A stretch of DNA of 47,951 bases, taken from assembly GCA_900541935.1 (NCBI GenBank), contig UQLZ01000016.1:1-47951 (forward strand), written 5' to 3'. Each line of letters opens with the position of its first letter. The stretch's first letter is position 1. Below, in pieces: positions 37,029-44,897 of the stretch. This stretch comes from an uncultured Prevotellaceae bacterium. Its GTDB lineage: Bacteria > Bacteroidota > Bacteroidia > Bacteroidales > Muribaculaceae. A program made the translations under genes and the position numbers. A model generated the notes under the pieces. That model did not search any database. It was not told where the DNA came from and saw nothing but the letters and a program-made list of their open reading frames with translations.

Positions 37029-37029
37029 A
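35710..37029 (+). CDS. DDE transposase of the IS5/IS1182 group
   Basis: The 439-residue transposase has an N-terminal DNA-binding region (GRPGKPIRLMCGMLILKHL, YYQYFCGMQEF, SELVHFRQRIG) and a DDE core: Asp in FIDSTVQEK (about residue 144), Asp in LLAGDRGYRG (about 326) and Glu in GIEPTIGHLKSDYRLGR (about 370). The frame is intact. Its TAA stop is completed by the first flanking A, outside the inverted repeat, so the exact stop depends on the insertion site. The start immediately follows the 14-bp stem-loop. Confidence 0.92.
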   Translation: MIKKTNNIPSLFSSLSDMLNQSHPLYQLADKIDWEKFETAFQPLYCQDNGRPGKPIRLMCGMLILKHLRNLSDESLVEQWSENAYYQYFCGMQEFTPYAPCASSELVHFRQRIGEEGVELIFQESIRVNNENDDDHHHDTAFIDSTVQEKNITYPTDAKLHKKIVKKVLGLVKKLGLPLRQSYTFVLKQIYRDQRFRNHPKNRKKALRADRRLRTIAGRLVRELKRNLKENHNYDKLLELFETILSQRRNSRKKIYSIHEPEVQCISKGKEHKKYEFGNKVSIIRSVTGIILGAMSFRNEYDGHTIESSLEQVERLTGRKIKLLAGDRGYRGKKEINGTKIMIPDVPKKSDSRYQRLKKHMLFCKRAGIEPTIGHLKSDYRLGRNFYKGVVGDAVNVLLSAAAYNFKRAMKALLGMLQKICEILCLNNISQKMGFLRDD

Positions 37030-37094
37030 ATAAGGATAGTTCCCTATTCCCGATATACGAAAAATATAAGTCAAAATCAGCCATAATCGCAGAA

Positions 37095-37477
37095 ATAATG
37101 CACTCCCAAACTGAACCCGCCGGCGGGAATAAAATGCAAATTTTTCCCTGAAGGGGAAAGTAATCATCAGCCTGGGGCAGTGCCCCAGGTAAAATGCAAA
37201 AAAATTTTAGCGCTCTGAAAGAGCAGGATTTAACCGTTGCTCCTACAGAGCGTTTTCATGTGTGTTGCGCACCTGGAGCGCTGCCCCAGGCTGGTGAACC
37301 GTTGGGCTTCCTGCCCGCAAACGGCATAATTGTTTTAACGGCTCATATCGCGGACACTCTGCAGAGTGTCCCTACTGCGGCATGGGTGTAAAAAACTGAT
37401 AATCCGTTAACTGTGGGACGAAATGTATTTCGTCCGCCCACGCGGGAATATCCGCAAAAACGGCACATTTTCGGACG
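37095..37477. repeat. Intergenic mosaic palindromic repeat, copy C
   Basis: This fills most of the space from the IS end to 37545. Modules in order: CCTGGGGCA-G-TGCCCCAGG (37171-37189); CGCTCTGAAAGAGCA (37211-37225); TTGCTCCTACAGAGCG (37237-37252); CCTGGAGCGCTGCCCCAGG (37272-37290); CGTTGGGCTTCCTGCCCG (37301-37318); the perfect 20-bp palindrome GGACACTCTGCAGAGTGTCC (37352-37371); GGACGAAA-TGTA-TTTCGTCC (37416-37435) followed by GCCCACGCGGGAAT; and TCCGCAA/TTGCGGA arms at 37451-37484. A 65-codon open frame (37194-37391) is a by-product of the palindromes. Confidence 0.75.
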
Positions 37478-37490
37478 CTTGCGGAAATAA

Positions 37491-37525
37491 AAAAGAGACT
37501 GCCTAAAATTCATTAGACAGTCTCT
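37491..37525 (-). terminator. Terminator after the C1 peptidase gene
   Basis: AGAGACTG (37494-37501) pairs with CAGTCTCT (37518-37525), with an inner CTAA/TTAG extension. The preceding A run becomes a T run on the minus strand. It is 20 bp from the stop. Confidence 0.75.
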
Positions 37526-37545
37526 CTCATTTTGGATAAAGCGAA

Positions 37546-38751
37546 TTATTTCAATTTTTCAAGAATGTTTTGCGGAACGCCTGCCTTGTTAACGAGGATA
37601 CTCATTGTCTTTGCAAGGAAGTATGGTTCTGAAACATAGAAGAATCCTTTATAAACATGGTCTGAATCCCATGAATTCTTCACCTTATAATACTTGTTAC
37701 CTTTCTGGTCAACTGCCTTTCCAACGATCACCATACCGTGGTCGTCAGTTGTCTCATAATTGTCAAACATTTCCTGTCTTGACTCTTGAGTAACTGTAAT
37801 TTCCTCTACCGGACCAGTGAAGTCGTACGCCTTGCCTTCCTTCTCTGAATCTTTCAATTTCACCCACTTTGACAATTCAGTACCTTCTTTTGCCTTTTCC
37901 AAATCCATTTTTGGCATCAGGGCAACACCGTCATACCACTTGAAGCCCTTTTCGCTAACGTCAGCAGCCCATAGAACTGTAAAACCGTTATCGAGAGCGT
38001 TATCAACGATAGCCTTCATTTCTTCAAGCGGAACATTATAATATTGACCGTTCAACCAGTTATCAGGCACTTCAAGAACGAAAGGCTTGTAAAATTCGTG
38101 GTGAGTAAAAGAAGAAACTGGCAAATAGTTATCCATATCAAGTCCAAGATACTTTGCAAAAGTTTGCGGTGTATATTCAACTCCATTATATGTAAACTTT
38201 TCCGGCTCCTCTCCAAGGTAAGCATCTACGATGCCTTGGTAACCTCTAAACCACGCCTTTGACAATTTCTTATTTGGATTCTTAACAATTTCATTCAAAT
38301 ATGCTGTCAAAACGGCTGCAAGTTCACCATGGTCATGCTTTGGCTCGCCATATTGCAAACCGCTATAAACGCTGTCAGGAACAATACCATACTTGTTCCA
38401 TACGTATGGAATATCCAAAAGACCGCCACCTTCTGCAAAATGAGTGTCGCCGTAATATCTTACAAACTTTTTAGCCTTATCAAGATAGCAGTGACGAACG
38501 ATGAACATTTCTGAAAGGTCGAACTCGCCCTTACCTGCTTTCAGCAACTCATCTTCAAGGAAAGAAAGACCTGAAAAACTCCAGCATGTTCCAGACTTGT
38601 TCTGATCCTTAACAGAGGTAGTCTGGTTAACCTTAACGTCTGTAAATACAAACGATGTGTCATTTTGCTCTGCTTTTTTCTTCTTTGCCTCAACGTTCAT
38701 ACAAGAGAACACGAGGCAACCTGCCAATAATATTTTTAAACTATTCTTCAT
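37546..38751 (-). CDS. C1 family (bleomycin hydrolase/PepC-like) peptidase, probable lipoprotein
   Basis: The 401-residue papain-fold aminopeptidase has the active-site Cys in SGTCWSFSG (Cys56), His in TTDDHGMVIVG (about 338) and Asn in YKVKNSWDSD (about 358). The N-terminus (KILLAGCLVFSCMNVEA) is a signal sequence with a plausible lipobox ending at Cys17 (LVFSC), so it likely sits in the periplasm on a lipid anchor; PepC homologues elsewhere are cytosolic. It starts eight bases after carB and has its own terminator, so it is probably the third gene of carAB. The functional link to pyrimidine synthesis is unclear. Confidence 0.88.
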   Translation of the reverse strand: MKNSLKILLAGCLVFSCMNVEAKKKKAEQNDTSFVFTDVKVNQTTSVKDQNKSGTCWSFSGLSFLEDELLKAGKGEFDLSEMFIVRHCYLDKAKKFVRYYGDTHFAEGGGLLDIPYVWNKYGIVPDSVYSGLQYGEPKHDHGELAAVLTAYLNEIVKNPNKKLSKAWFRGYQGIVDAYLGEEPEKFTYNGVEYTPQTFAKYLGLDMDNYLPVSSFTHHEFYKPFVLEVPDNWLNGQYYNVPLEEMKAIVDNALDNGFTVLWAADVSEKGFKWYDGVALMPKMDLEKAKEGTELSKWVKLKDSEKEGKAYDFTGPVEEITVTQESRQEMFDNYETTDDHGMVIVGKAVDQKGNKYYKVKNSWDSDHVYKGFFYVSEPYFLAKTMSILVNKAGVPQNILEKLK

Positions 38752-38759
38752 ATCAATTT

Positions 38760-41700
38760 TTAATATTCATCCCAAGATTTTATTTCTATATCATCAATTG
38801 TGTATTTGCTTATTGCATCGATAAATGCAGAAGCAAGCCTTGCATTAGTAAGCAAAGGAATATTCAAGTCAATTGAAGCACGACGAATCTTATATCCATT
38901 GCTCAACTCTTGAGTTGTCAAGTTCTTAGGAATATTTACTACAAGGTCTATTTCCTTATTGTGCAACATATCCAAAGCCTGTGGCTGCTGACCTTCCTCG
39001 CTTGGCCAGAACACGCGGATAGCAGGCACATTATTTTCCACCAAATATTTATATGTACCGCCTGTTGCGTATAATTTATAGCCTTTCTTGTATAATGCCA
39101 TCGCTGCATCAAGCATATCTGCCTTTTGCTTTGCTGAACCTGTACTCAAAAGAACTGACTTCTTCGGAATCTTGTAGCCAACAGAAAGCATTGACTTCAA
39201 AATTGCTTCAGAAGTATCGTCACCGATACATCCAACCTCACCTGTTGAAGACATGTCAACGCCAAGAACCGGGTCTGCACCCTGCAAGCGTGAGAATGAG
39301 AATTGAGATGCCTTGATACCTACGTAATCCAAGTCGAAAGCACTCTTGCTTGGCTTTTCTACAGGAATGCCAAGCATTACCTTAGTTGCCAACTCAATGA
39401 AGTTCAATTTCAGAACTTTTGAAACAAATGGGAAACTACGGGATGCACGCAAGTTACATTCAATAACCTTGATATCGTTATTCTTTGCAAGATACTGAAT
39501 ATTGAAAGGACCTGAGATATTCAACGCCTTTGCAATCTGACTTGAAATCTTCTTGATTCTGCGAACTGTCTCAACATACAATTTTTGTGGAGGGAACTGG
39601 ATTGTTGCATCACCAGAGTGAACACCCGCAAACTCTATATGCTCAGATATTGCGTAAACCTTTATTTCACCATTTTGTGCAACGGCATCCATTTCAATCT
39701 CCTTCGCATGCTCGATAAACTCTGTTACAACAACCGGGTGCTGCTTAGATACGTTTGCAGCAAGTTTAAGGAAGCGCTCAAGTTCATCATCATTAGAGCA
39801 AACGTTCATAGCCGCGCCTGACAATACGTATGACGGTCTGACTAAAACAGGATAACCAACCTCTTCAACAAATTCGTGGATGTCTGTCATTGATGTCAAC
39901 TCTCTCCATCTTGGCTGGTCAATGCCCAACTGGTCAAGCATTGAAGAGAATTTGTGACGGTCCTCAGCATTGTCAATGCTCTTTGCTGATGTTCCGAGAA
40001 TATTTACACCTGCATCGTCAAGACGTGTTGCAAGGTTATTAGGAATCTGACCGCCTGTTGAAAGGATAACTCCGTGAGGTGTTTCCAAATCAACAATATC
40101 CATAACTCTTTCGTAAGTCAACTCATCAAAGTAAAGACGGTCGCACATATCATAGTCGGTTGACACAGTCTCAGGGTTATAGTTAATCATAACCGAACGC
40201 CAACCCTCCTTAGCAACAGTCATCAAAGCATTAACGCTACACCAGTCAAACTCAACAGAACTACCGATTCTGTATGCACCAGAACCAAGAACGACAACAG
40301 ACTTTCCATCATTTTCATAATTAATGTCATGCTCTGTTCCGTTATATGTCATATACAGATAGTTTGTCTGAGCCGGATATTCAGCAGCAAGAGTATCTAT
40401 CTGCTTAACAACCGGCAAGATACCGAGGTCCTTACGAATATTGCGCACTGCAATATTTGCCTGTTCCGCATTGCCCATATTACCCTTTAGGACTGCTCTT
40501 GCAATCTGGAAGTCAGAGAATCCCTGCTCCTTAGCCAATCTCAACAAATCTGCCGGCAATTTATCCAATTCTGAATAAGCCTCAAGATCCTGTGCTGTCT
40601 GATAAATGTTGTAAAGCCTTTCAAGGAACCAACGGTCGATTTTTGTCAATTCATAGATTTTGTCAATATCGTAACCCCTCTTAAACGCAGTTTCAATAAC
40701 GAAAATACGCTTGTCAGTAGGCTCCATTAAAGCCTTATCAATATCTGGAACTTTTAATTCCTTGTTCTCAATAAAGCCGTGCATTCCTTGACCAATCATA
40801 CGGAGACCCTTTTGGATTGATTCTTCAAATGTACGACCTATAGCCATAACCTCTCCTACAGACTTCATTGAGGAACCGATTTCTTTCTTAACTCCATGGA
40901 ATTTACCAAGGTCCCATCTTGGGATCTTACAAACAACGTAGTCAATAGCCGGTTCAAAGAATGCTGAAGTAACTTTTGTAACCGTATTCTTCAAATCAAA
41001 TAGACCATAACCCAATCCCAATTTGGCAGCAATGAATGCCAAAGGATAACCAGTTGCTTTTGATGCCAATGCAGAACTGCGGCTCAAGCGGGCATTAACC
41101 TCGATAACGCGGTAATCCATAGACATCGGGTCGTAAGCATATTGAACGTTACATTCACCAACGATACCAATATGGCGGATAATCTTGATAGCCAACTTTC
41201 TCAGCATCTGGCTGTCGTCGTTCGACAAAGTCTGTGTAGGCGCAACAACGATACTTTCACCTGTGTGGATACCAAGCGGGTCAAAATTCTCCATATTACA
41301 TACTGTAATACAGTTGTCGAAGCGGTCACGAACAACTTCGTACTCGATTTCCTTCCAACCCTTCAATGATTTTTCTACCAATACTTGCGGAGAGAAAGAC
41401 AATGACTTCTCTGTTAGAGAAACCAACTGCTCACGGTTATCGCAGAAACCACTGCCAAGACCACCAAGGGCGTATGCAGCACGAACAATTACCGGATATC
41501 CCAATTCTTCAGCAGCACGGATAGCATCCTCAACGCTTGATACAGCCTCGCTTTTAATTGTCTTTACTTCAATTTCATCCAATTTTTTGACAAATAACTC
41601 ACGATCCTCTGTATCCATAATGGCTTGAACCGGAGTTCCAAGAACTTGAACGTTATATTTTTCGAGAACCCCTGACTGGTAAAGCTCAACACCACAGTTT

Positions 41701-41993
41701 AAAGCAGTCTGACCGCCAAAAGCAAGAAGGATGCCTTGAGGTCTTTCTTTTTCCAAGACTTTTTCTACAAAAAAAGGTGTTACCGGAAGAAAATAAATCT
41801 TATCGGCAATACCTTCAGAGGTCTGAACAGTTGCAATATTAGGATTAATCAATATGGTTTGAATACCTTCCTCCTTCAAAGCCTTCAAAGCCTGAGAGCC
41901 GGAATAATCAAATTCTCCCGCTTCACCAATTTTCAAAGCGCCGGAGCCAAGTAATAAGACTTTTTTAATTTCTGCTTTTTCCATATTATTCAA
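38760..41993 (-). CDS. carB: Carbamoyl-phosphate synthase large subunit
   Basis: The 1077-residue enzyme makes carbamoyl phosphate for arginine and pyrimidine synthesis from ammonia delivered by CarA. Two homologous ATP-grasp halves are visible: GSGALKIGEAGEFDYSGSQA at residue 16 with RAAYALGGLGSGF, and the duplicate GSGAYRIGSSVEFDWCSVNA near residue 568 with RPSYVLSGAAMN. A C-terminal MGS-like allosteric domain begins near residue 945. Full length for the family. It lies two bases after carA. Confidence 0.97.
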   Translation of the reverse strand: MNNMEKAEIKKVLLLGSGALKIGEAGEFDYSGSQALKALKEEGIQTILINPNIATVQTSEGIADKIYFLPVTPFFVEKVLEKERPQGILLAFGGQTALNCGVELYQSGVLEKYNVQVLGTPVQAIMDTEDRELFVKKLDEIEVKTIKSEAVSSVEDAIRAAEELGYPVIVRAAYALGGLGSGFCDNREQLVSLTEKSLSFSPQVLVEKSLKGWKEIEYEVVRDRFDNCITVCNMENFDPLGIHTGESIVVAPTQTLSNDDSQMLRKLAIKIIRHIGIVGECNVQYAYDPMSMDYRVIEVNARLSRSSALASKATGYPLAFIAAKLGLGYGLFDLKNTVTKVTSAFFEPAIDYVVCKIPRWDLGKFHGVKKEIGSSMKSVGEVMAIGRTFEESIQKGLRMIGQGMHGFIENKELKVPDIDKALMEPTDKRIFVIETAFKRGYDIDKIYELTKIDRWFLERLYNIYQTAQDLEAYSELDKLPADLLRLAKEQGFSDFQIARAVLKGNMGNAEQANIAVRNIRKDLGILPVVKQIDTLAAEYPAQTNYLYMTYNGTEHDINYENDGKSVVVLGSGAYRIGSSVEFDWCSVNALMTVAKEGWRSVMINYNPETVSTDYDMCDRLYFDELTYERVMDIVDLETPHGVILSTGGQIPNNLATRLDDAGVNILGTSAKSIDNAEDRHKFSSMLDQLGIDQPRWRELTSMTDIHEFVEEVGYPVLVRPSYVLSGAAMNVCSNDDELERFLKLAANVSKQHPVVVTEFIEHAKEIEMDAVAQNGEIKVYAISEHIEFAGVHSGDATIQFPPQKLYVETVRRIKKISSQIAKALNISGPFNIQYLAKNNDIKVIECNLRASRSFPFVSKVLKLNFIELATKVMLGIPVEKPSKSAFDLDYVGIKASQFSFSRLQGADPVLGVDMSSTGEVGCIGDDTSEAILKSMLSVGYKIPKKSVLLSTGSAKQKADMLDAAMALYKKGYKLYATGGTYKYLVENNVPAIRVFWPSEEGQQPQALDMLHNKEIDLVVNIPKNLTTQELSNGYKIRRASIDLNIPLLTNARLASAFIDAISKYTIDDIEIKSWDEY

Positions 41994-41995
41994 TA

Positions 41996-43066
41996 TTACA
42001 ACATATTCACAAAATCATCAAAAATAAAATCAGTATCAAGCGGACCGCTGCTTGCTTCCGGGTGGAACTGTGCTGAAAAGAACGGTTTTGTCTTATGGCG
42101 AACACCCTCGTTGGTTCCATCATTCATATTGACGAACAAAGGCTCCCAATCTGCAGGCAATGTTTCGTTATCAACAGCAAAGCCATGGTTCTGAGATGTT
42201 ATGTAGCATTGCGTCGTTCCAACCTTTCTTACAGGCTGATTGTGACTTCTATGACCGTATTTCAACTTAAACGTCTTTGCTCCTGCTGCCTTAGCAAGCA
42301 ATTGGTTACCCATGCAGATACCACAAATTGGCTTGCCTATTTCTATCGCTTTACGGATGTTTGCAACTGTTGCTCCAACCATATCTGGGTCGCCTGGTCC
42401 ATTTGAAATAAATAGTCCATCATAGTCAATTCCTGTGAAATCATAATCCCATGGAACTCTGACAACCTTTACATTGCGTCGCATTAGCGACCTGACAATA
42501 TTATTCTTAACGCCACAATCAATAAGGACAACCGTCTTGTCTCCACTGCCATATTCAATAACCTCCTTGCAACTAACTGCCTCTACAAGGTTTTCCTTGT
42601 TTGGGTCATAGAACTCAACATCTTCACAGCCTTCAACGATAACTTTTCCAAGCATAGAGCCTTTCTCTCTCAATCGCTTTGTCAACGCTCTGGTGTCAAT
42701 ACCATAAATTCCGACTACACCCTCGCTCTCAAGCCAATCTGAAAGGCTCATCTCCGCAAGCCAGTGGCTGTAATTCCATGAATAATCCTGGCAAATAATC
42801 GCCTCACAATGGATTCGACTACTTTCCATAAAATTTTCAATGCCATTTTCCTTTACCAACGGGGGAACTCCATAATTACCTAATAGAGGATAGGTCGTCA
42901 CTAAGATTTGACCCTTGTAGGAAGGGTCGGTAAGACTTTCAGAATATCCGGTCATTGCCGTACTGAACACCACTTCTCCGGAACAAGACTTCTTGCTGCC
43001 GAACGATTTACCTTCGTAAACGGTTCCGTCTTCCAATATCAAGACGGCTTTTGTTGTCTTTCTCAT
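41996..43066 (-). CDS. carA: Carbamoyl-phosphate synthase small subunit
   Basis: This class I glutamine amidotransferase subunit supplies ammonia to CarB. The N-terminal CPSase domain (AVLILEDGTVYEGKSFG, GEVVFSTAMTGYSESLTDPSY) is followed by the glutaminase with nucleophile Cys in GICMGNQLLAKA and His/Glu in AQFHPEASSGP. The frame opens at 43093, but homologues start near MRKTTKAVLILEDG, so I place the start at 43066 (356 residues). The promoter box at 43129 gives a leader of about 58 nt, with no attenuator seen. Confidence 0.95.
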   Translation of the reverse strand: MRKTTKAVLILEDGTVYEGKSFGSKKSCSGEVVFSTAMTGYSESLTDPSYKGQILVTTYPLLGNYGVPPLVKENGIENFMESSRIHCEAIICQDYSWNYSHWLAEMSLSDWLESEGVVGIYGIDTRALTKRLREKGSMLGKVIVEGCEDVEFYDPNKENLVEAVSCKEVIEYGSGDKTVVLIDCGVKNNIVRSLMRRNVKVVRVPWDYDFTGIDYDGLFISNGPGDPDMVGATVANIRKAIEIGKPICGICMGNQLLAKAAGAKTFKLKYGHRSHNQPVRKVGTTQCYITSQNHGFAVDNETLPADWEPLFVNMNDGTNEGVRHKTKPFFSAQFHPEASSGPLDTDFIFDDFVNML

Positions 43067-43128
43067 ATAATAAATTAGGAATTTGCTAAACAAACCTGGT
43101 TCGCAAGACTACCATCGAGAAAACCATA

Positions 43129-43136
43129 CAAAGTTA
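43129..43136 (-). promoter_or_regulatory. -7 box for carA-carB-peptidase operon
   Basis: TAACTTTG on the minus strand, an exact TAnnTTTG. No -33 TTTG at 19-20 bp. Confidence 0.5.
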
Positions 43137-43240
43137 AGGCTTTTCAGCGAATTTTCTACTATCATTAAGATTTTTTCAAGAAATTATTTCACCGAAATGA
43201 ACCTTTGGCTGAAATGCCAAACTTTTTTTGAAAAGTTATA

Positions 43241-43270
43241 AAAAAAAGACACACCTATAAGATGTGCCTT
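43241..43270 (-). terminator. Terminator after rpsP
   Basis: On the minus strand, GGCACA pairs with TGTGTC (one G-U pair) and is followed by a seven-base T run (A run 43241-43247). It lies 27 bp past the rpsP stop. Confidence 0.75.
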
Positions 43271-43296
43271 TTTCATAGAATGTACTTTTCAATTCG

Positions 43297-43839
43297 TTAC
43301 TCAGCAGCTGCTTCTGTAGCCTCAGCACCTTCAGCGTTTTCAGATGCTTCTGCTTGCTTTGCTGCTTCTGCTGCTGCAAGTTCAGCCTTTTTCTTAGCAA
43401 CCAACTCAGCCTTTGCTGCGTTCTTTGCTTTTTCTTCTTCAAGACGTTGGCTTTCTGCAGCCTTCTTGCTGTCTGCCAATTTTGCCTTTGCAGCATTTAC
43501 TGCCGCATCCTTTGTCTGCTTCCAAGCTGCAAAACGGCGTTCTGCTTCTTCTTGTGTGAAAGCACCTTTCTTAACACCGCCAAGAAGGTGTTTCATCATC
43601 AATACGCCTTCGTTTGACAAAAGACGACGAACTGTGTCTGTTGGTTCTGCACCTGTCATCACCCAATACAAAGCTCTTTCGAAATTTAAATCTATTGTAG
43701 CAGGATTAGTGTTCGGATTATAAGAACCTATCCTTTCAATAAATTTACCATCACGTGGTGCCCTGCTATCTGCGATAACAATTGGATAAAACGCGTAACC
43801 TTTGCGGCCGTGGCGTTGTAATCTGATTTTTGTTGCCAT
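43297..43839 (-). CDS. rpsP: 30S ribosomal protein S16 with Ala/Lys/Glu-rich tail
   Basis: Residues 1-80 are the S16 core (MATKIRLQRHGRKGYAFYPIVIADSRAPRDGKFIERIGSYNP style), a 30S assembly protein. An intermediate segment and then about 65 residues of helical, highly charged Ala/Glu/Lys sequence (ending EGAEATEAAAE) extend it to 180 residues, against about 80-90 in most bacteria. The long tail is a normal Bacteroidetes trait. The gene is monocistronic, with an exact -33/-7 promoter. Confidence 0.95.
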   Translation of the reverse strand: MATKIRLQRHGRKGYAFYPIVIADSRAPRDGKFIERIGSYNPNTNPATIDLNFERALYWVMTGAEPTDTVRRLLSNEGVLMMKHLLGGVKKGAFTQEEAERRFAAWKQTKDAAVNAAKAKLADSKKAAESQRLEEEKAKNAAKAELVAKKKAELAAAEAAKQAEASENAEGAEATEAAAE

Positions 43840-43871
43840 TTAAATTAAATTTTGTATAAGTTTGACGGGTG

Positions 43872-43902
43872 CAAAGGTACGTCTTTTCTTTGTATTAGCA
43901 AA
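43872..43902 (-). promoter_or_regulatory. Consensus Bacteroidota promoter for rpsP
   Basis: On the minus strand, TTTG (43899-43902), 19 bp, TACCTTTG (43872-43879); both boxes exact. Leader about 28 nt. Confidence 0.75.
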
Positions 43903-44096
43903 ACACATTCAATAAAATATTCATAATTATCAAAAAAAGTTACCAATATTTTATCTGACTATTTGTTTTTTCACTTTGTAACACTCATCAATCTTATTGA
44001 ACCATTTTATCAATAAAAATGACTTTTTAATGAACAAAATCAGACAAACTGTGTTTTTACTATACTGACAATAAGAATTGTAAGGAGAATAAGTTT

Positions 44097-44525
44097 ATGA
44101 AAAAAGCATTATTTTTTGCCGTCGCTATATTTGCTTTAACAAGTTGCGGCAACTCTACTCAGAAAAACGACGAAACAACAGTCGCTAACGATTCGACTGC
44201 AGTTGTTGAAGAAGTTAGTTTTTTTGGTGAATATGAAGGGACTTTACCTGCCGCTGACTGCGAAGGTATCAAAACTACACTAACCGTTAACAGAGACTCT
44301 ACTTACACTTTGAAAAGCGAGTACATCGGCATTAAAGACGGTACATTTGAAACAAGTGGCGTATATAAAATGCCTAACGACTCTCTTCTTGAATTGATCA
44401 CACCTTCTTCTGGCGAAAAGACTTACTACAGAATCATCGACAATGAGAAAGTAATGCTTTCTGACGAAAAAGGAACTGTTAACGATGGCGAACTTGCCGA
44501 ATACTACATCCTTTCTAAAAAATAG
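44097..44525 (+). CDS. NlpE-like lipoprotein
   Basis: The 142-residue protein has a clear lipoprotein signal (KALFFAVAIFALTSCGN, Cys18 as lipidation site). An acidic linker precedes an NlpE N-terminal-type domain (FGEYEGTLPAADCEGIKTTLTVNRDSTYTL and following strands). In proteobacteria NlpE senses surface contact and copper; here only the small beta domain is present and the CxxC of E. coli NlpE is absent. It has a strong Shine-Dalgarno AAGGAG (44082-44087), nine bases before the start, unusual in this phylum. No TAnnTTTG box was found; TATACT at 44061 is a weak candidate -10. Confidence 0.75.
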   Translation: MKKALFFAVAIFALTSCGNSTQKNDETTVANDSTAVVEEVSFFGEYEGTLPAADCEGIKTTLTVNRDSTYTLKSEYIGIKDGTFETSGVYKMPNDSLLELITPSSGEKTYYRIIDNEKVMLSDEKGTVNDGELAEYYILSKK

Positions 44526-44577
44526 GAAGCCATACATAATTTACAAACAATAACTAATTTCTCTTATTCCTATTTTT

Positions 44578-44897
44578 AAAGAGGGCGACCCAAAAGCCAT
44601 AAGGCTTTGAGGTTGCCCCTCTTTAGGTGTTCATGCGTAAGCGGTCTATTTCGGGAATTACCGATACAAACACCTGATTCAAAATATATTAAAGTACATC
44701 AAATGTAGGGACATTTTGAAAAAAAGTCCGCGTTTGCAATATCGAAAACAATTAAATTTCGGGCTGAAAGACCAACGATTCACCAGCCTGGGATAACGCC
44801 ACAGGTATGTATTAGCCTAAGAAAAAGCGCTCTTTAGGAGCAAAGGGTTTTATTGATTGTTCGGATAGTATTTATAAGTGTGCGTGGCGAGGGTACG
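44578..44897 (+). repeat. Intergenic mosaic palindromic repeat, copy B
   Basis: It occupies most of the gene-free stretch 44526-44951. It begins with the long hairpin 44578-44623 (likely 3' end structure of the lipoprotein mRNA; AAAGCC/GGCTTT around an ATAA loop). Then come GTTCATGCGTAAGCGG, GGGCTGAAAGACCAACG (44761-44777), the degenerate CCTGGGATAACGCCACAGG (44787-44805), TATTAGCCTAA, CGCTCTTTAGGAGCAA (44828-44843) and GCGTGGCGAGGG (44882-44893). Order and spacing match copy A except for an insertion carrying the CCTGG module. Just beyond it is a perfect 10-bp inverted repeat, GTTATAATTG 44897-44906 with 44930-44939. Confidence 0.75.

Larger units (their letters stand above)
35211..37151 (+). 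pseudogene. DprA/SLOG-like protein, interrupted by IS element
   Basis: The intact 5' part (35211-35596, about 129 codons) contains NTELIKLQKTAFFAPGKISP, a YDWA segment, CVISGFKSKLERDVWNFLIKG and QPIILVQSRK, a pattern of short Bacteroidota DprA-like Rossmann (SLOG) proteins. The IS enters inside an Asn codon. The remnant continues at 37029/37031 with NKDSSLFPIYEKYKSKSAI to a stop at 37151. Removing the IS and one copy of an AA duplication rejoins the two in frame as a protein of about 168 residues. As found, the 5' frame reads into the IS and ends RPLRISFSVAIQ at 35639. It is the third coupled gene of the putative defence operon. The native C-terminus is uncertain because the last codons run into repeat DNA. 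Confidence 0.75.

Noticed and set aside
37194..37391. 65-codon open frame within repeat copy C
   Set aside because: It consists entirely of palindromic repeat modules and has no promoter or family resemblance; such frames appear wherever the modules occur.
37095..37477. CRISPR array
   Set aside because: The repeats are of several kinds, palindromic, unevenly spaced and not separated by unique spacers of constant length; no cas genes are nearby.
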